From Yoonia vestfoldensis (GTDB lineage Bacteria > Pseudomonadota > Alphaproteobacteria > Rhodobacterales > Rhodobacteraceae), in assembly GCF_002158905.1 (NCBI RefSeq), contig NZ_CP021431.1, forward strand, positions 1,984,001 to 2,048,000: a stretch of 64,000 nt of DNA, read 5' to 3'. Shown here one piece after another: positions 8,464 to 16,409 of this stretch. The notes beneath the pieces are model-generated. The model was not told where the DNA came from. It worked only from the letters and a program-made list of their open reading frames with translations, and did no database searches. Positions within the stretch are counted from its first letter, which is position 1, and each line of letters begins with the position of its first letter. Position numbers and translations under genes: made by a program.

Positions 8464-9585
8464 CTAAAGACCGACCACTTGCGCCGATATCTCTGGCGAT
8501 TGCGGCAGGGTGACCACCTGCCCTGTCCGCGCGCTTTGCTGTGCGGCCATGCCGATGGCGACGGCCTTGGCCCCGTCTTGGAGCGTCACCTCCACCCGGC
8601 CTTCGCCGCGCAGGACGGCATTGAACCTTTGGTGCTGATAAAAGGTCGATCCGTTGTGATCGCCCGCCTCTAGCAAGGTGGGATCGACCGGAATTTCAGA
8701 GGTGAACGGCCCTTTGGGGTGACGCGGGCTGATGATCAGCTGCGGCACGGGCGGCGCGCCCAGTTTTTGCGGCCAGAACCGGCCCGGACCGGGGACCAGC
8801 GCCTCGATCTTGCCAGATGGTCCCACGGCGCTAATCTCTTCTTGATAGCGCGCGCCTTCGGCAAACATGCATAATTCCAGCATCGCGCGCGCACCGCGCG
8901 CAAAATCGACGATCACATAGCCATTGTCCCAGATATCGGGGGCCTGCCCGTCATAGCGTTCGTCCAGATGGTTGACCGCCTGCCCCGCGCTGGCCATGAC
9001 GCGGACCGGTTCATCCTGCAGGATCAGGCGCATCAGATCAAAGAAATGGCAGCATTTTTCGACCAAAGTGCCGCCGGTCTTGGCGTTGAACCGGTTCCAA
9101 TCGCCGACCTTGGGCAGAAACGGAAAGCGATGTTCGCGGATCGTCAGCATCTTGACGCCACCTGTCGCGGCCTCGGCCTGCGCGATCAGCGCGGCAACGG
9201 GGGGCATATAGCGATATTCCATCGCCACCCAGACCGGATGCGGATAGCCCGCGAACAGGTCTTCGATCAGCGCCGCCTCGGACGGGTTGGTGAACAGCGG
9301 CTTTTCGCACAGGATCGGCAAGGGGCGCGTCGCCACGATCTGCTGCAATTGCGGGACATGCAGGTAATTGGGGCTGACGATGACCACGGCATCCAGATCG
9401 GGATAGGCCAGCAGCGCCGCAAGACTATCCGCCACCTGCGCGCCCCCCGCCAGCACCGATGCCGCCTGCGCCAGTTCCGGCACCGGATCATAGACCACAG
9501 ACACCCGCCCATGCGGTAACAGGTTGATATTCATGATATGTTCGCGGGCCATCATGCCGCAGCCGACCAGCCCGTATTGCACCAT
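8464..9585 (-). CDS. Gfo/Idh/MocA family protein; candidate NAD-dependent sulfoquinovosidase
   Basis: The 373-residue cytoplasmic protein begins MVQYGLVGCGMMAREH, the Rossmann GxGxxA loop, and has the family's CEKPL motif (lysine of EKP). A C-terminal alpha/beta domain follows with REHRFPFLPKVGDWNRF and GGTLVEKCCHFFDL. Most relatives are sugar dehydrogenases. However, NAD-dependent glycosidases of family GH188 that release sulfoquinovose from its glycosides share this fold and occur next to sulfoquinovose genes. Here it lies beside SmoC/B/A-like genes, so either role is possible. GTG at 9600, overlapping the GntR stop by four bases, is an alternative start five residues longer. The 630-residue open frame reaching back through the GntR gene is not a real start. 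Confidence 0.88.
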   Translation of the reverse strand: MVQYGLVGCGMMAREHIMNINLLPHGRVSVVYDPVPELAQAASVLAGGAQVADSLAALLAYPDLDAVVIVSPNYLHVPQLQQIVATRPLPILCEKPLFTNPSEAALIEDLFAGYPHPVWVAMEYRYMPPVAALIAQAEAATGGVKMLTIREHRFPFLPKVGDWNRFNAKTGGTLVEKCCHFFDLMRLILQDEPVRVMASAGQAVNHLDERYDGQAPDIWDNGYVIVDFARGARAMLELCMFAEGARYQEEISAVGPSGKIEALVPGPGRFWPQKLGAPPVPQLIISPRHPKGPFTSEIPVDPTLLEAGDHNGSTFYQHQRFNAVLRGEGRVEVTLQDGAKAVAIGMAAQQSARTGQVVTLPQSPEISAQVVGL

Positions 9586-9596
9586 TTGCACGTCGT

Positions 9597-10304
9597 TCAC
9601 CCTTTTCCCATGCGCGAGATATAGCGCGCCCGGTCCGCATCGAACCAAGTGCGCGAAAATTCGACAGGCACGCGGCCTGCCAGATATGAATTGCGTTCGA
9701 TATAGCCCGTGACCGCACCTGCGCGCAGATGAAATTCGGGCGGCGTCCAATCGGGCAGATCGGCGACCCCGATCCGGTCCTCGGCCATTGTGATCACCAG
9801 CCCCAGCCGGTCGCGGTAAAACAGATAGAGCGATTCGCGCAGATCCGCAGGCCCGATGGTGGCCGCCTGCCCCGCGTCGAGCCAGATTTCCTCCAGCCCG
9901 ATCAACACCCCGCCCAGCCAGCGCAACCGCCTGATCCGGTGGCCCTGCGGATGGGTGCCAAAAGGCGGCGCATCGGCAGGTTTGGGCAACAGATCGACCG
10001 ACAAGACCTGTGCGGTGGGCAGACCGCCGCCGCGTTTCAGCTCTAGCCGAAAGAACGCATAGACCGAATCGACCGCCTCTAGGCGGCGCACATAATTGCC
10101 CGACCCTTGCACCCGTTCCAAGAGCCCCTTGGCCGCGACATCGGCCAGCGCCTTGCGCAATGTGCCGACGGCAACGCCCAAAGTCTCGGCCATCTCGCGT
10201 TCGGGGGGCAGGCGCGCGCCATCGGCCAGATGCCCGGCGGCGATTTCGCGGATCAGCATTTCGCTTAGCTGCACGAATTTCGGCAAGGCAGAATGTGTCG
10301 CCAT
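9597..10304 (-). CDS. GntR family regulator, HutC-type (wHTH + UTRA)
   Basis: The 235-residue protein has an N-terminal winged helix-turn-helix (about residues 5-75) with LPPEREMAETLGVAVGTLRK and ERVQGSGNYVRR in the wing. A UTRA-like effector domain follows, starting near SVYAFFRLELKRGGG. It begins at the ATG after an excellent GGGGAGGGG site; a longer frame upstream has no such site. It is divergent from the monooxygenase operon and four to fifteen bases upstream of the Gfo/Idh gene on the same strand. It is therefore the likely repressor of both transcripts, with a sugar or sugar phosphate as inducer. Confidence 0.9.
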   Translation of the reverse strand: MATHSALPKFVQLSEMLIREIAAGHLADGARLPPEREMAETLGVAVGTLRKALADVAAKGLLERVQGSGNYVRRLEAVDSVYAFFRLELKRGGGLPTAQVLSVDLLPKPADAPPFGTHPQGHRIRRLRWLGGVLIGLEEIWLDAGQAATIGPADLRESLYLFYRDRLGLVITMAEDRIGVADLPDWTPPEFHLRAGAVTGYIERNSYLAGRVPVEFSRTWFDADRARYISRMGKG

Positions 10305-10407
10305 GGCCCTGCCCCTCCCCGGCGCGGCACATAATTGATACACTATTGTTGCACATAACTCTCCATGCTACGCAAGTGCAATCAGCAAGTCCTTGGGAGG
10401 GGAATCA
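10305..10407. promoter_or_regulatory. Divergent control region between gntR and the monooxygenase operon
   Basis: This 103-base gap holds an AT-rich core with two direct copies of GCACATAA (10327-10334 and 10351-10358), 24 bases apart. They enclose TTGATACACTATTGTT. Both divergent promoters must lie here, and the GCACATAA copies are candidate GntR sites. A GGGAGGGGA ribosome site precedes the rightward gene. Confidence 0.45.
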
Positions 10408-11565
10408 ATGAGCGTCGTGCCCGTCACCAGCGCCGATCTTGATGCGGCAGAGGTGTCCTGGTTTTCCGCCCTGTGTTCAGATGATTACCAATTTCTGGGC
10501 GTGCCGGATGGCGATCTGCGCTCGTCCTGGGACCATTGCCGCGACATCGCGCTGACGGCCGAAGCGCAAGGGTTCCGCAACATCCTTGCGCCCTCTTCCT
10601 ATCAGGTGGGTCAGGATACATTGTCTTTTGTCGCGGGCATGGCGCCCTTGACGGACAAGATCAATTTCCTCGCCGCGATCCGCTGTGGCGAGGTGCAGCC
10701 AATCATGCTGGCGCGCACCATCGCGACGCTGGATCATATGCTGCAGGGGCGGCTGACGCTGAATATCATCAGCTCTGATTTCCCCGGCGAGGTTGCCGAT
10801 AGCAAATACCGCTACAAGCGCAGCCATGAAGTCGTGGAAATCCTGCGCAAATGCTGGACCCAGGACGAGGTCAGCCATGACGGCGAGATCTACCAGATCA
10901 GCAAGCTGCCCACCGACCCCGCCCGGCCCTATCAGCAAAACGGCGGCCCGCTGCTCTATTTCGGCGGCTATTCGCCCGATGCGCTGGAACTTTGCGGGGC
11001 GCAATGCGATGTCTATCTGATGTGGCCCGAGACCCGCGATGTGCTGGAACAGCGGATGAAAGACGTCCATGCCCGCGCCGCCGCCCATGGGCGCACGCTG
11101 GATTACGGGCTGCGCGTCCATATGATCGTGCGCGACACAGAGGCCGAGGCCAAGGATTACGCCGATTACATCGCCAGCAAGCTGGATGACGAATATGGCA
11201 AACTGATCCGCGACCGCGCCCATGACAGCATCAGCCTTGGGGTGGCGCATCAATCGCGCGCGCGCGAACTGGCGGATCAGTTTGGATACACCGAACCGGG
11301 GCTTTGGACGGGGATTGGCCGCGCACGGTCGGGCTGCGGTGCCGCATTAGTGGGCTCGACCGACCAGATCCTGTCCAAGATCGAGGATTACCAGAAAATG
11401 GGCATCCGCGCCTTCATCTTCTCGGGCTATCCGCATATCGCCGAGGCCGCACATTTCGGCGCGCGGGTGATGCCGCATCTGAAAACCTGCTCGCTGCCGC
11501 ATGAATACGGGCGCGTGCCTTCCGCAACACCAGCCACGCCCTTGGGCACAGGACAACGCCGCTAA
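10408..11565 (+). CDS. smoC: Flavin-dependent monooxygenase, sulfoquinovose monooxygenase SmoC-like
   Basis: The 385-residue protein is an LLM-class (SsuD-related) flavin monooxygenase. SsuD-like proteins use FMNH2 and O2 to cleave carbon-sulfur bonds. Stretches such as SWFSALCSDDYQFLGVPD, DHMLQGRLTLNIISSDFPGE and LLYFGGYSPDALELC fit what I recall of SmoC, which releases sulfite from sulfoquinovose to give 6-oxo-glucose. The neighbours support this over a generic alkanesulfonate role: an aldo/keto reductase and a flavin reductase follow, each overlapping the previous stop by one base (TAATG). The start is the ATG after GGGAGGGGA. The exact substrate is inference. Confidence 0.85.
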   Translation: MSVVPVTSADLDAAEVSWFSALCSDDYQFLGVPDGDLRSSWDHCRDIALTAEAQGFRNILAPSSYQVGQDTLSFVAGMAPLTDKINFLAAIRCGEVQPIMLARTIATLDHMLQGRLTLNIISSDFPGEVADSKYRYKRSHEVVEILRKCWTQDEVSHDGEIYQISKLPTDPARPYQQNGGPLLYFGGYSPDALELCGAQCDVYLMWPETRDVLEQRMKDVHARAAAHGRTLDYGLRVHMIVRDTEAEAKDYADYIASKLDDEYGKLIRDRAHDSISLGVAHQSRARELADQFGYTEPGLWTGIGRARSGCGAALVGSTDQILSKIEDYQKMGIRAFIFSGYPHIAEAAHFGARVMPHLKTCSLPHEYGRVPSATPATPLGTGQRR

Positions 11566-12455
11566 TGCAACGTATCAAGATCACCGACGACCTGTCCTTC
11601 AGCCGCATCGTTTACGGCATGTGGCGGCTGGGCGATGATGCCGACACCAGCCCCAAACATGTCCAGACCAAGATCGAGGCCTGTCTGGCCCAAGGCATCA
11701 CCACGATGGATCAGGCCGATATCTATGGCGGCTATATGGCCGAGGAAATCATGGGCAATGCGCTGCGCGCCGCCCCGGCCCTGAAAGACCAGATCGAGAT
11801 CGTCAGCAAATGCGATATCGTCATCTCTGCGGGGCGCTATGCGGGTGCGGGCGTGAAATATTACGACACATCGGCCGCGCATGTGACCGCCTCGGTCGAT
11901 CATTCGCTGCGGCTGATGGGGGTGGACCGGATCGACACTTTGCTGATCCACCGGCCCGATCCGCTGATGGATCACCATGCAACAGGGGCAGCGCTTGATG
12001 CGCTGGTCGCATCGGGCAAGCTGCGCAGCGTCGGCGTGTCGAATTTCAAACTGCATGATTGGACCCTGCTGCAATCGGCGATGCAGACAAAGCTGATCAC
12101 CAACCAGATCGAATTGTCACTGGCGGCCCATCAAGGGTTCACCAATGGCGATGTCGCCTATCTGCAGGAACGCGACGTGCCGATCATGGCCTGGTCGCCC
12201 TTGGGCGGCGGCGCGCTGATGACGGGCACGGGACCGGTGCAGGATGCGCTGGCCGCCGTCGCCACCGAACAGAATCTGGACATGGGGGCGGTCGCCGTTG
12301 CATGGTTGCTGGCGCATCCGGCGCGGATCATGCCGGTCATGGGCACCAATGCGCTTGACCGGATCAAGGTTCTTTCTGCCGCATTGCAAGTCACGATGGA
12401 CCGTGAAACCTGGTTCAAGCTCTATACCGCAGCCCTTGGCCAGGAAGTCCCCTAA
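11565..12455 (+). CDS. smoB: Aldo/keto reductase, SmoB-like (6-oxo-glucose reductase)
   Basis: The 296-residue protein has the AKR catalytic tetrad in place: Asp49 and Tyr54 (TMDQADIYGGY), Lys82 (VSKCD) and His129 (LLIHRPD). The C-terminal NADPH-binding stretch includes VMGTNALDRIKVL. In the sulfo-SMO pathway SmoB reduces 6-oxo-glucose, formed by SmoC, to glucose with NADPH. Its position between the monooxygenase and the flavin reductase genes, with one-base overlaps on both sides, matches that pathway. A general aldehyde reductase role is the alternative. Confidence 0.86.
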   Translation: MQRIKITDDLSFSRIVYGMWRLGDDADTSPKHVQTKIEACLAQGITTMDQADIYGGYMAEEIMGNALRAAPALKDQIEIVSKCDIVISAGRYAGAGVKYYDTSAAHVTASVDHSLRLMGVDRIDTLLIHRPDPLMDHHATGAALDALVASGKLRSVGVSNFKLHDWTLLQSAMQTKLITNQIELSLAAHQGFTNGDVAYLQERDVPIMAWSPLGGGALMTGTGPVQDALAAVATEQNLDMGAVAVAWLLAHPARIMPVMGTNALDRIKVLSAALQVTMDRETWFKLYTAALGQEVP

Positions 12456-12961
12456 TGCCCCAGACATTCGACCCGCAAACCGACAGCAGCCGTTTTCGCG
12501 CGGCGCTTGGCAGCTTTACGACCGGCGTGACCATCATCACCACCGACAGCCCCGAAGGGCCGATCGGGATCGTCGCCAACAGCTTTGCCAGCGTCTCGCT
12601 CGACCCGCCGCTGGTGCTGTGGTCGCCGGCAAAATCCTCTAAACGCTTCGCACATTTCGCCGGCGCGCGGCGCTTTGCCATCCATGTCATGGCCGCCGAT
12701 CAGCGCGATATCTGCACAGCGATCCTCGGCTCCAAAACCGCGATCCGCAATGTGCCGACGCATCTGTCGCATTGCGGCATGCCGATCATCGCAGGCGCGC
12801 TGGCGACATTCGAATGCAATCTTGAAACCAGCCATGATGCGGGCGACCATCTGATCATCATCGGCCGCGTCACCAAAGCCCATCACACCCAAGGCCAGCC
12901 CCTGACCTTTCATGGCGGCCAATACGGCACATTCGCAGCACAGCATCCATCTTTCGAGTAA
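12455..12961 (+). CDS. smoA: Flavin reductase, SmoA-like
   Basis: The 168-residue protein is a flavin reductase-like FMN-binding protein (split-barrel). Typical stretches are ALGSFTTGVTIITT, GIVANSFASVSLDPPLVLW and HFAGARRFAIHVMA. It would use NAD(P)H to supply FMNH2 to the two-component monooxygenase encoded two genes upstream. It is translationally coupled to the AKR gene by a TAATG overlap. Two-component partners are usually adjacent, which supports the assignment. Confidence 0.88.
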   Translation: MPQTFDPQTDSSRFRAALGSFTTGVTIITTDSPEGPIGIVANSFASVSLDPPLVLWSPAKSSKRFAHFAGARRFAIHVMAADQRDICTAILGSKTAIRNVPTHLSHCGMPIIAGALATFECNLETSHDAGDHLIIIGRVTKAHHTQGQPLTFHGGQYGTFAAQHPSFE

Positions 12962-13038
12962 AAATATCCCGGGGGAATTGCCCCCCAGGGGCAAGGGGGC
13001 AGAGCCCCGAAAGGCGCAACAAAACAGGGGAGGAGCCG
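12962..13038. other. GC-rich palindromic spacer before the TRAP genes
   Basis: The 77-base gap contains nested inverted repeats: GGGGG pairs with CCCCC across AATTG, and TGCCCCC can pair with GGGGGCA. It begins with AAAAATATCCC, a motif seen again near 58690 (AAAATATCCCC). It may act as a processing or weak termination site between the enzyme genes and the transporter genes. A GGGGAGGAGCC ribosome site follows. Confidence 0.45.
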
Positions 13039-13635
13039 ATGTCGGTCCTGTTTGGTATCTTGTGGCCGCTCGAGCGGTTCAATACCGCCGTGCTGGCGAT
13101 CGGCAAGCTGATTGCCGTGGTAGCACTTGGCGTGATGGTGGCCTTGATCCTCGGGCAGGTGTTTTTCCGCTATCTGCTGAATGCCGCGCCGAACTGGACC
13201 GAAGAGGGCGCGCGGTTCGGCATGCTCTGGATGACCGGGCTGATGGCGCCTTTGGCCTACCGGATGGGCGGGTTCGTGGCGATCGATATGCTTGAACGTG
13301 CCCTGCCCCGGATGTTGGCGGGGCTGTTGTCGCTGTTCTTGCTGGCGATCACGCTTTGGGTGCTGGTGATCGCCTGGGAAAGGGGGCTGAACAACCATCT
13401 GCTGACCCTGTCAGGGCGCGGCTGTTCCTCCTCGCTGCGCTGGCCTTTCGGGATCGAGATCGGCAAATGCGGCGCGCGGTTCCAGAATAATTACCAATAT
13501 GCCTCGCTCTGGGTCGGGGTGAACCTGCTGATCGCGGTCAATATCGAATTGATGCTGCGGCAGCTGATCACGCTTTTCGGGCAAGGCGACCGGCTGCGGG
13601 CATTGCGGCAACATGATATGGCGGGGGCAGAATAA
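13039..13635 (+). CDS. TRAP transporter small permease (DctQ family)
   Basis: The 198-residue inner-membrane protein has four hydrophobic segments and the DctQ hallmark between helices 1 and 2, QVFFRYLLNAAPNWTEE. It is slightly longer than usual: between the third and fourth helices lies an extra GRGCSSSLRWPFG...GKCGARFQNN stretch with two cysteines. It partners the large permease, whose ATG shares the last base of this stop. Together they would use the Na+ gradient to import the ligand delivered by the third gene. Context suggests a sulfoquinovose-type sulfosugar. Confidence 0.9.
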   Translation: MSVLFGILWPLERFNTAVLAIGKLIAVVALGVMVALILGQVFFRYLLNAAPNWTEEGARFGMLWMTGLMAPLAYRMGGFVAIDMLERALPRMLAGLLSLFLLAITLWVLVIAWERGLNNHLLTLSGRGCSSSLRWPFGIEIGKCGARFQNNYQYASLWVGVNLLIAVNIELMLRQLITLFGQGDRLRALRQHDMAGAE

Positions 13636-15203
13636 TGCTGATCCTGTTCCTGCCGCTGTTTTTGATCCTGATCCTGATCGGGATGCCGGTGGTCTTTGCG
13701 CTGATGGCCTCGCCCTTTGCGATGATCATGGCCGAAGGCGATAGCCGCAATGTCGTGGCAGGGCTTTACCGCAACCTTTACAACGGGATGGATTCTTTCC
13801 CGCTGATGGCGCTGCCGTTTTTCATGCTGGCAGGCGAGATCATGAACCGGGGCGGCATCACGCTGCGGCTGGTCGAATTCGCCCAAGCCTTCATGGGCCA
13901 TCTGCGCGGCGGGCTGGCGCATGTGAACATCCTGTCCTCGATGCTGTTCGCGGGCCTGTCAGGATCGGCCGTGGCCGATACATCCGCCATCGGGTCCACC
14001 ATGATCCCGGCGATGGAAAAGAACGGCTATACAAGGCGTTTCGCCGCCGCGATCACGGCGGCCAGTTCGGTGATCGGGCCGATCATCCCGCCTTCGGGGA
14101 TCATGATCATCTATGCCTATGTGATGGGCGAAAGCGTGGCCTCGCTGTTTCTGGCGGGGATCGTGCCGGGAATTCTGGTCGGTGTCGGGCTGATGGTCAT
14201 GGTCCGGCTGATGGCCGACCGCTATGACCTGCCCAAGGCGGAACGGATCGTCAGCAAGGACCAGACGATCACGCCGGTGGAATATTGGGTCAGCTTCGTG
14301 CTGCTGCGGATCAATCTCGCGGGGCTATTGATCGCGCTTTATACGCTGATCGCGCGGCCTGTGGGGTTGGCCAGCCGCGATGACGCGGGCGATATTGTCC
14401 ATGCGCTGAACCTCTGGGTGGTTTTCGTCGCCCTGCTGGTGGCGTCGCATTACCTGCTGATGGGCTATCGCAAGCGGGTCACCAGCGATTTCCGCATCGT
14501 GTGCAAAAAGGCCGTGGCCCCGCTGCAGACGCCAATCATCATTCTGGGCGGCATCCTTGTCGGCGTCTTCACCCCGACAGAGGCCTCGGCGGTCGCCGTC
14601 GCCTATGCGCTGATCGTGTCCTTCTTCGTGCTGCGATCGATGAAACTGCGCGATCTGTCAGGCGTGCTCACGCGCTCTGCCATCGCGACATCCGCGGTGC
14701 TGCTGCTGGTGGGTGCGGCGGTTGCCTTCAAGACTGTCGTGGCCTTGTCATATGCGCCGCAGATACTGTCGGATTATATCCTGTCGCTGTCCGAAAACCC
14801 GCTGATCTTGCTGTTTTTGATCAATATCCTGTTGTTCATCGTCGGCATGTTTCTGGATGCGGGTCCGGCAATCATCATTCTGGGGCCGATCCTTGGACCA
14901 ATCTTCGTCGACATGGGCGTGCATCCCGTGCATTTCGCCATCATCATGAGCGTGAACCTGACCGTGGGTCTGGCCACGCCCCCGATGGGGCTGGTGCTGT
15001 TCGTGGCCTCGACCGTGTCGGGCGAGCGTGTGGAAACCATCGCCAAGGCCATCCTGCCGTTTCTGGCGGTGGAAATCCTCGTGATCTTCCTGATCACCTA
15101 TATCCCCGCCATTTCGATGACGGTGCCTTACCTTGCAGGCTTTCTGGGCTGTGCCCCGGATGTCGGCTTTTCCGCCTGTATCAGCCCCGCGCCGATACAG
15201 TAA
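13635..15203 (+). CDS. TRAP transporter large permease (DctM family) with an insertion
   Basis: This 522-residue membrane protein has the DctM features: LPFFMLAGEIMNRGGIT, SSMLFAGLSGSAVADTSAIG and, near the end, VNLTVGLATPPMGLVLF. Most DctM proteins have about 430 residues. The excess lies at residues 195-285, between YDLPKAERIV and TPIIILGG, where about 70 extra residues include two extra hydrophobic segments. The DctQ partner also has an insertion, so this may be a distinct TRAP subfamily. It is the transport channel of the cluster. Confidence 0.92.
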   Translation: MLILFLPLFLILILIGMPVVFALMASPFAMIMAEGDSRNVVAGLYRNLYNGMDSFPLMALPFFMLAGEIMNRGGITLRLVEFAQAFMGHLRGGLAHVNILSSMLFAGLSGSAVADTSAIGSTMIPAMEKNGYTRRFAAAITAASSVIGPIIPPSGIMIIYAYVMGESVASLFLAGIVPGILVGVGLMVMVRLMADRYDLPKAERIVSKDQTITPVEYWVSFVLLRINLAGLLIALYTLIARPVGLASRDDAGDIVHALNLWVVFVALLVASHYLLMGYRKRVTSDFRIVCKKAVAPLQTPIIILGGILVGVFTPTEASAVAVAYALIVSFFVLRSMKLRDLSGVLTRSAIATSAVLLLVGAAVAFKTVVALSYAPQILSDYILSLSENPLILLFLINILLFIVGMFLDAGPAIIILGPILGPIFVDMGVHPVHFAIIMSVNLTVGLATPPMGLVLFVASTVSGERVETIAKAILPFLAVEILVIFLITYIPAISMTVPYLAGFLGCAPDVGFSACISPAPIQ

Positions 15204-15229
15204 TCAACAGCATCCATAGGGAGGATAAA

Positions 15230-16285
15230 ATGCTGAAAAAACTGACCCAACTGGCCGTGACAGCCGCCGTGCTGGTGACGCCGATGGCCTTGGCCGCGCA
15301 GGATTTCACGATCCGCGCGACGGCCAATTCCAACACAGATGACGAAGATTACGACGGTCTGGTCGTGTTCAAGGATTATGTCGAGGCGGCATCGAATGGC
15401 CGCATCGCGGTGGAACTCTTCATCGGCACGCAGCTGTGCGCCACCGGCGAGGAATGCCTTGAAGGCGTCTCTGAAGGATCCATCGATGTCTATATCTCGA
15501 CCTCGGGCGGGGCTGCGGGGATTTTCCCTTATGTGCAGGTGCTTGACCTGCCCTATCTGATGTCCTCCGACCGCGTGGCCGAGGCCGTGCTGCAGGGCGA
15601 TTTCGTGCGCATCATGCGCGACCGCGCGCTGGAAGACAGCGGCAACACCATCCGCCTGATGACCATCGGCAATACCGGCGGCTGGCGCAACTTTGCCAAT
15701 ACAGAACGCCGGGTGCAGACCCCCGCCGATCTGCAAGGGCTGAAACTGCGCACCGTGGTCGCCGACCTGCCGATCCAGCTGGTCGAGGCGATGGGCGCCT
15801 CCGCCACCCCGATCCAATGGCCCGAACTGTTCACATCGCTGCAAACCGGCGTTGTCGAAGGCACCGCCAACGGCATCACCGATATCATGAACATGAAATT
15901 CCCTGATGCCGGCCTGCAATATCTGACGCTGGACGGCCATTCCTATATGGGGGCGTTGTGGTGGATGAACAACGACGCTTTCCTGGCCATGCCAGAGGAT
16001 CTGCGCCGCGTCGTGGTCGATGGCTTTGCCGCCCTGCAACAGGCGACTTTCGCCTCGCCCAAGCGCAAATCCATCGCCGCCTATGAGGCGTTTCTGGCCG
16101 GTGGCGGCGACCTTTACGTGCCGACACCTGCGGAAAAGGCCCTGTTCGCCGAAGCCGCCCAGCCGGTTTATGAATGGTTCGCCGCCAACGTCCAAGGCGG
16201 CCCCGACATGCTGGCGGCCCTGCAAGAGGCCGTGGCCGAAGTCGAGGCCGAGATGGCGGCAGGATATGAAAGCGATCTGAACTGA
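15230..16285 (+). CDS. TRAP transporter substrate-binding protein (DctP family)
   Basis: The 351-residue protein starts at an ATG after a GGGAGGATAAA site. A signal peptide runs through VLVTPMALAAQ. The mature protein has DctP elements: GSIDVYISTSGGAAG, LQGLKLRTVVADLPIQLVEAMGASATPIQWPELFTSLQTGVVEG (shown here in short: LKLRTVVADLP, TPIQWPELFTSLQ, GVVEGTANG). The usual ligand-binding arginine of carboxylate-binding DctP proteins is expected in LKLRTV, and is present. The longer 594-residue open frame over it reads out of frame through DctM and is spurious. It is the last gene of the operon, before a strong terminator. Confidence 0.93.
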   Translation: MLKKLTQLAVTAAVLVTPMALAAQDFTIRATANSNTDDEDYDGLVVFKDYVEAASNGRIAVELFIGTQLCATGEECLEGVSEGSIDVYISTSGGAAGIFPYVQVLDLPYLMSSDRVAEAVLQGDFVRIMRDRALEDSGNTIRLMTIGNTGGWRNFANTERRVQTPADLQGLKLRTVVADLPIQLVEAMGASATPIQWPELFTSLQTGVVEGTANGITDIMNMKFPDAGLQYLTLDGHSYMGALWWMNNDAFLAMPEDLRRVVVDGFAALQQATFASPKRKSIAAYEAFLAGGGDLYVPTPAEKALFAEAAQPVYEWFAANVQGGPDMLAALQEAVAEVEAEMAAGYESDLN

Positions 16286-16288
16286 TCT

Positions 16289-16360
16289 TTGTCCGGACGG
16301 CGGGGTGAACCCCGCCCTACGGTGTTGTCCGGATGGCGGGGTGAACCCCGCCCTACGGTG
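16289..16360. repeat. Tandem 36-bp direct repeat, each unit a hairpin
   Basis: Two adjacent 36-bp copies (16289-16324 and 16325-16360) differ at one base. Each has the 7-bp stem GGCGGGG/CCCCGCC around TGAA, followed by CTACGGTG. Read on the minus strand they begin GTAGGGCGGGG. They belong with the palindromes at 20399 and 60862. Confidence 0.8.
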
Positions 16361-16370
16361 CCAAGTTGCG

Positions 16371-16401
16371 TAGGTCGGGGTTATCCCCGACCTATTTTTT
16401 T
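16371..16401 (+). terminator. Rho-independent terminator of the TRAP operon
   Basis: A perfect 10-bp stem (TAGGTCGGGG with CCCCGACCTA, loop TTAT) is followed at once by seven T residues. It ends transcription from the dctP gene and stands between it and the convergent SulP gene. Confidence 0.85.
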
Positions 16402-16409
16402 ACGAGCGG

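Noticed and set aside
9586..10356. Long N-terminal extension of the Gfo/Idh frame over the GntR gene
   Set aside because: The extension is low-complexity Arg/Gly-rich, antisense-like frame; the Rossmann loop starts at 9585.
14501..15229. Long open frame running into dctP from inside dctM
   Set aside because: It reads out of frame through the DctM gene; the real DctP start has a ribosome site and a signal peptide at 15230.
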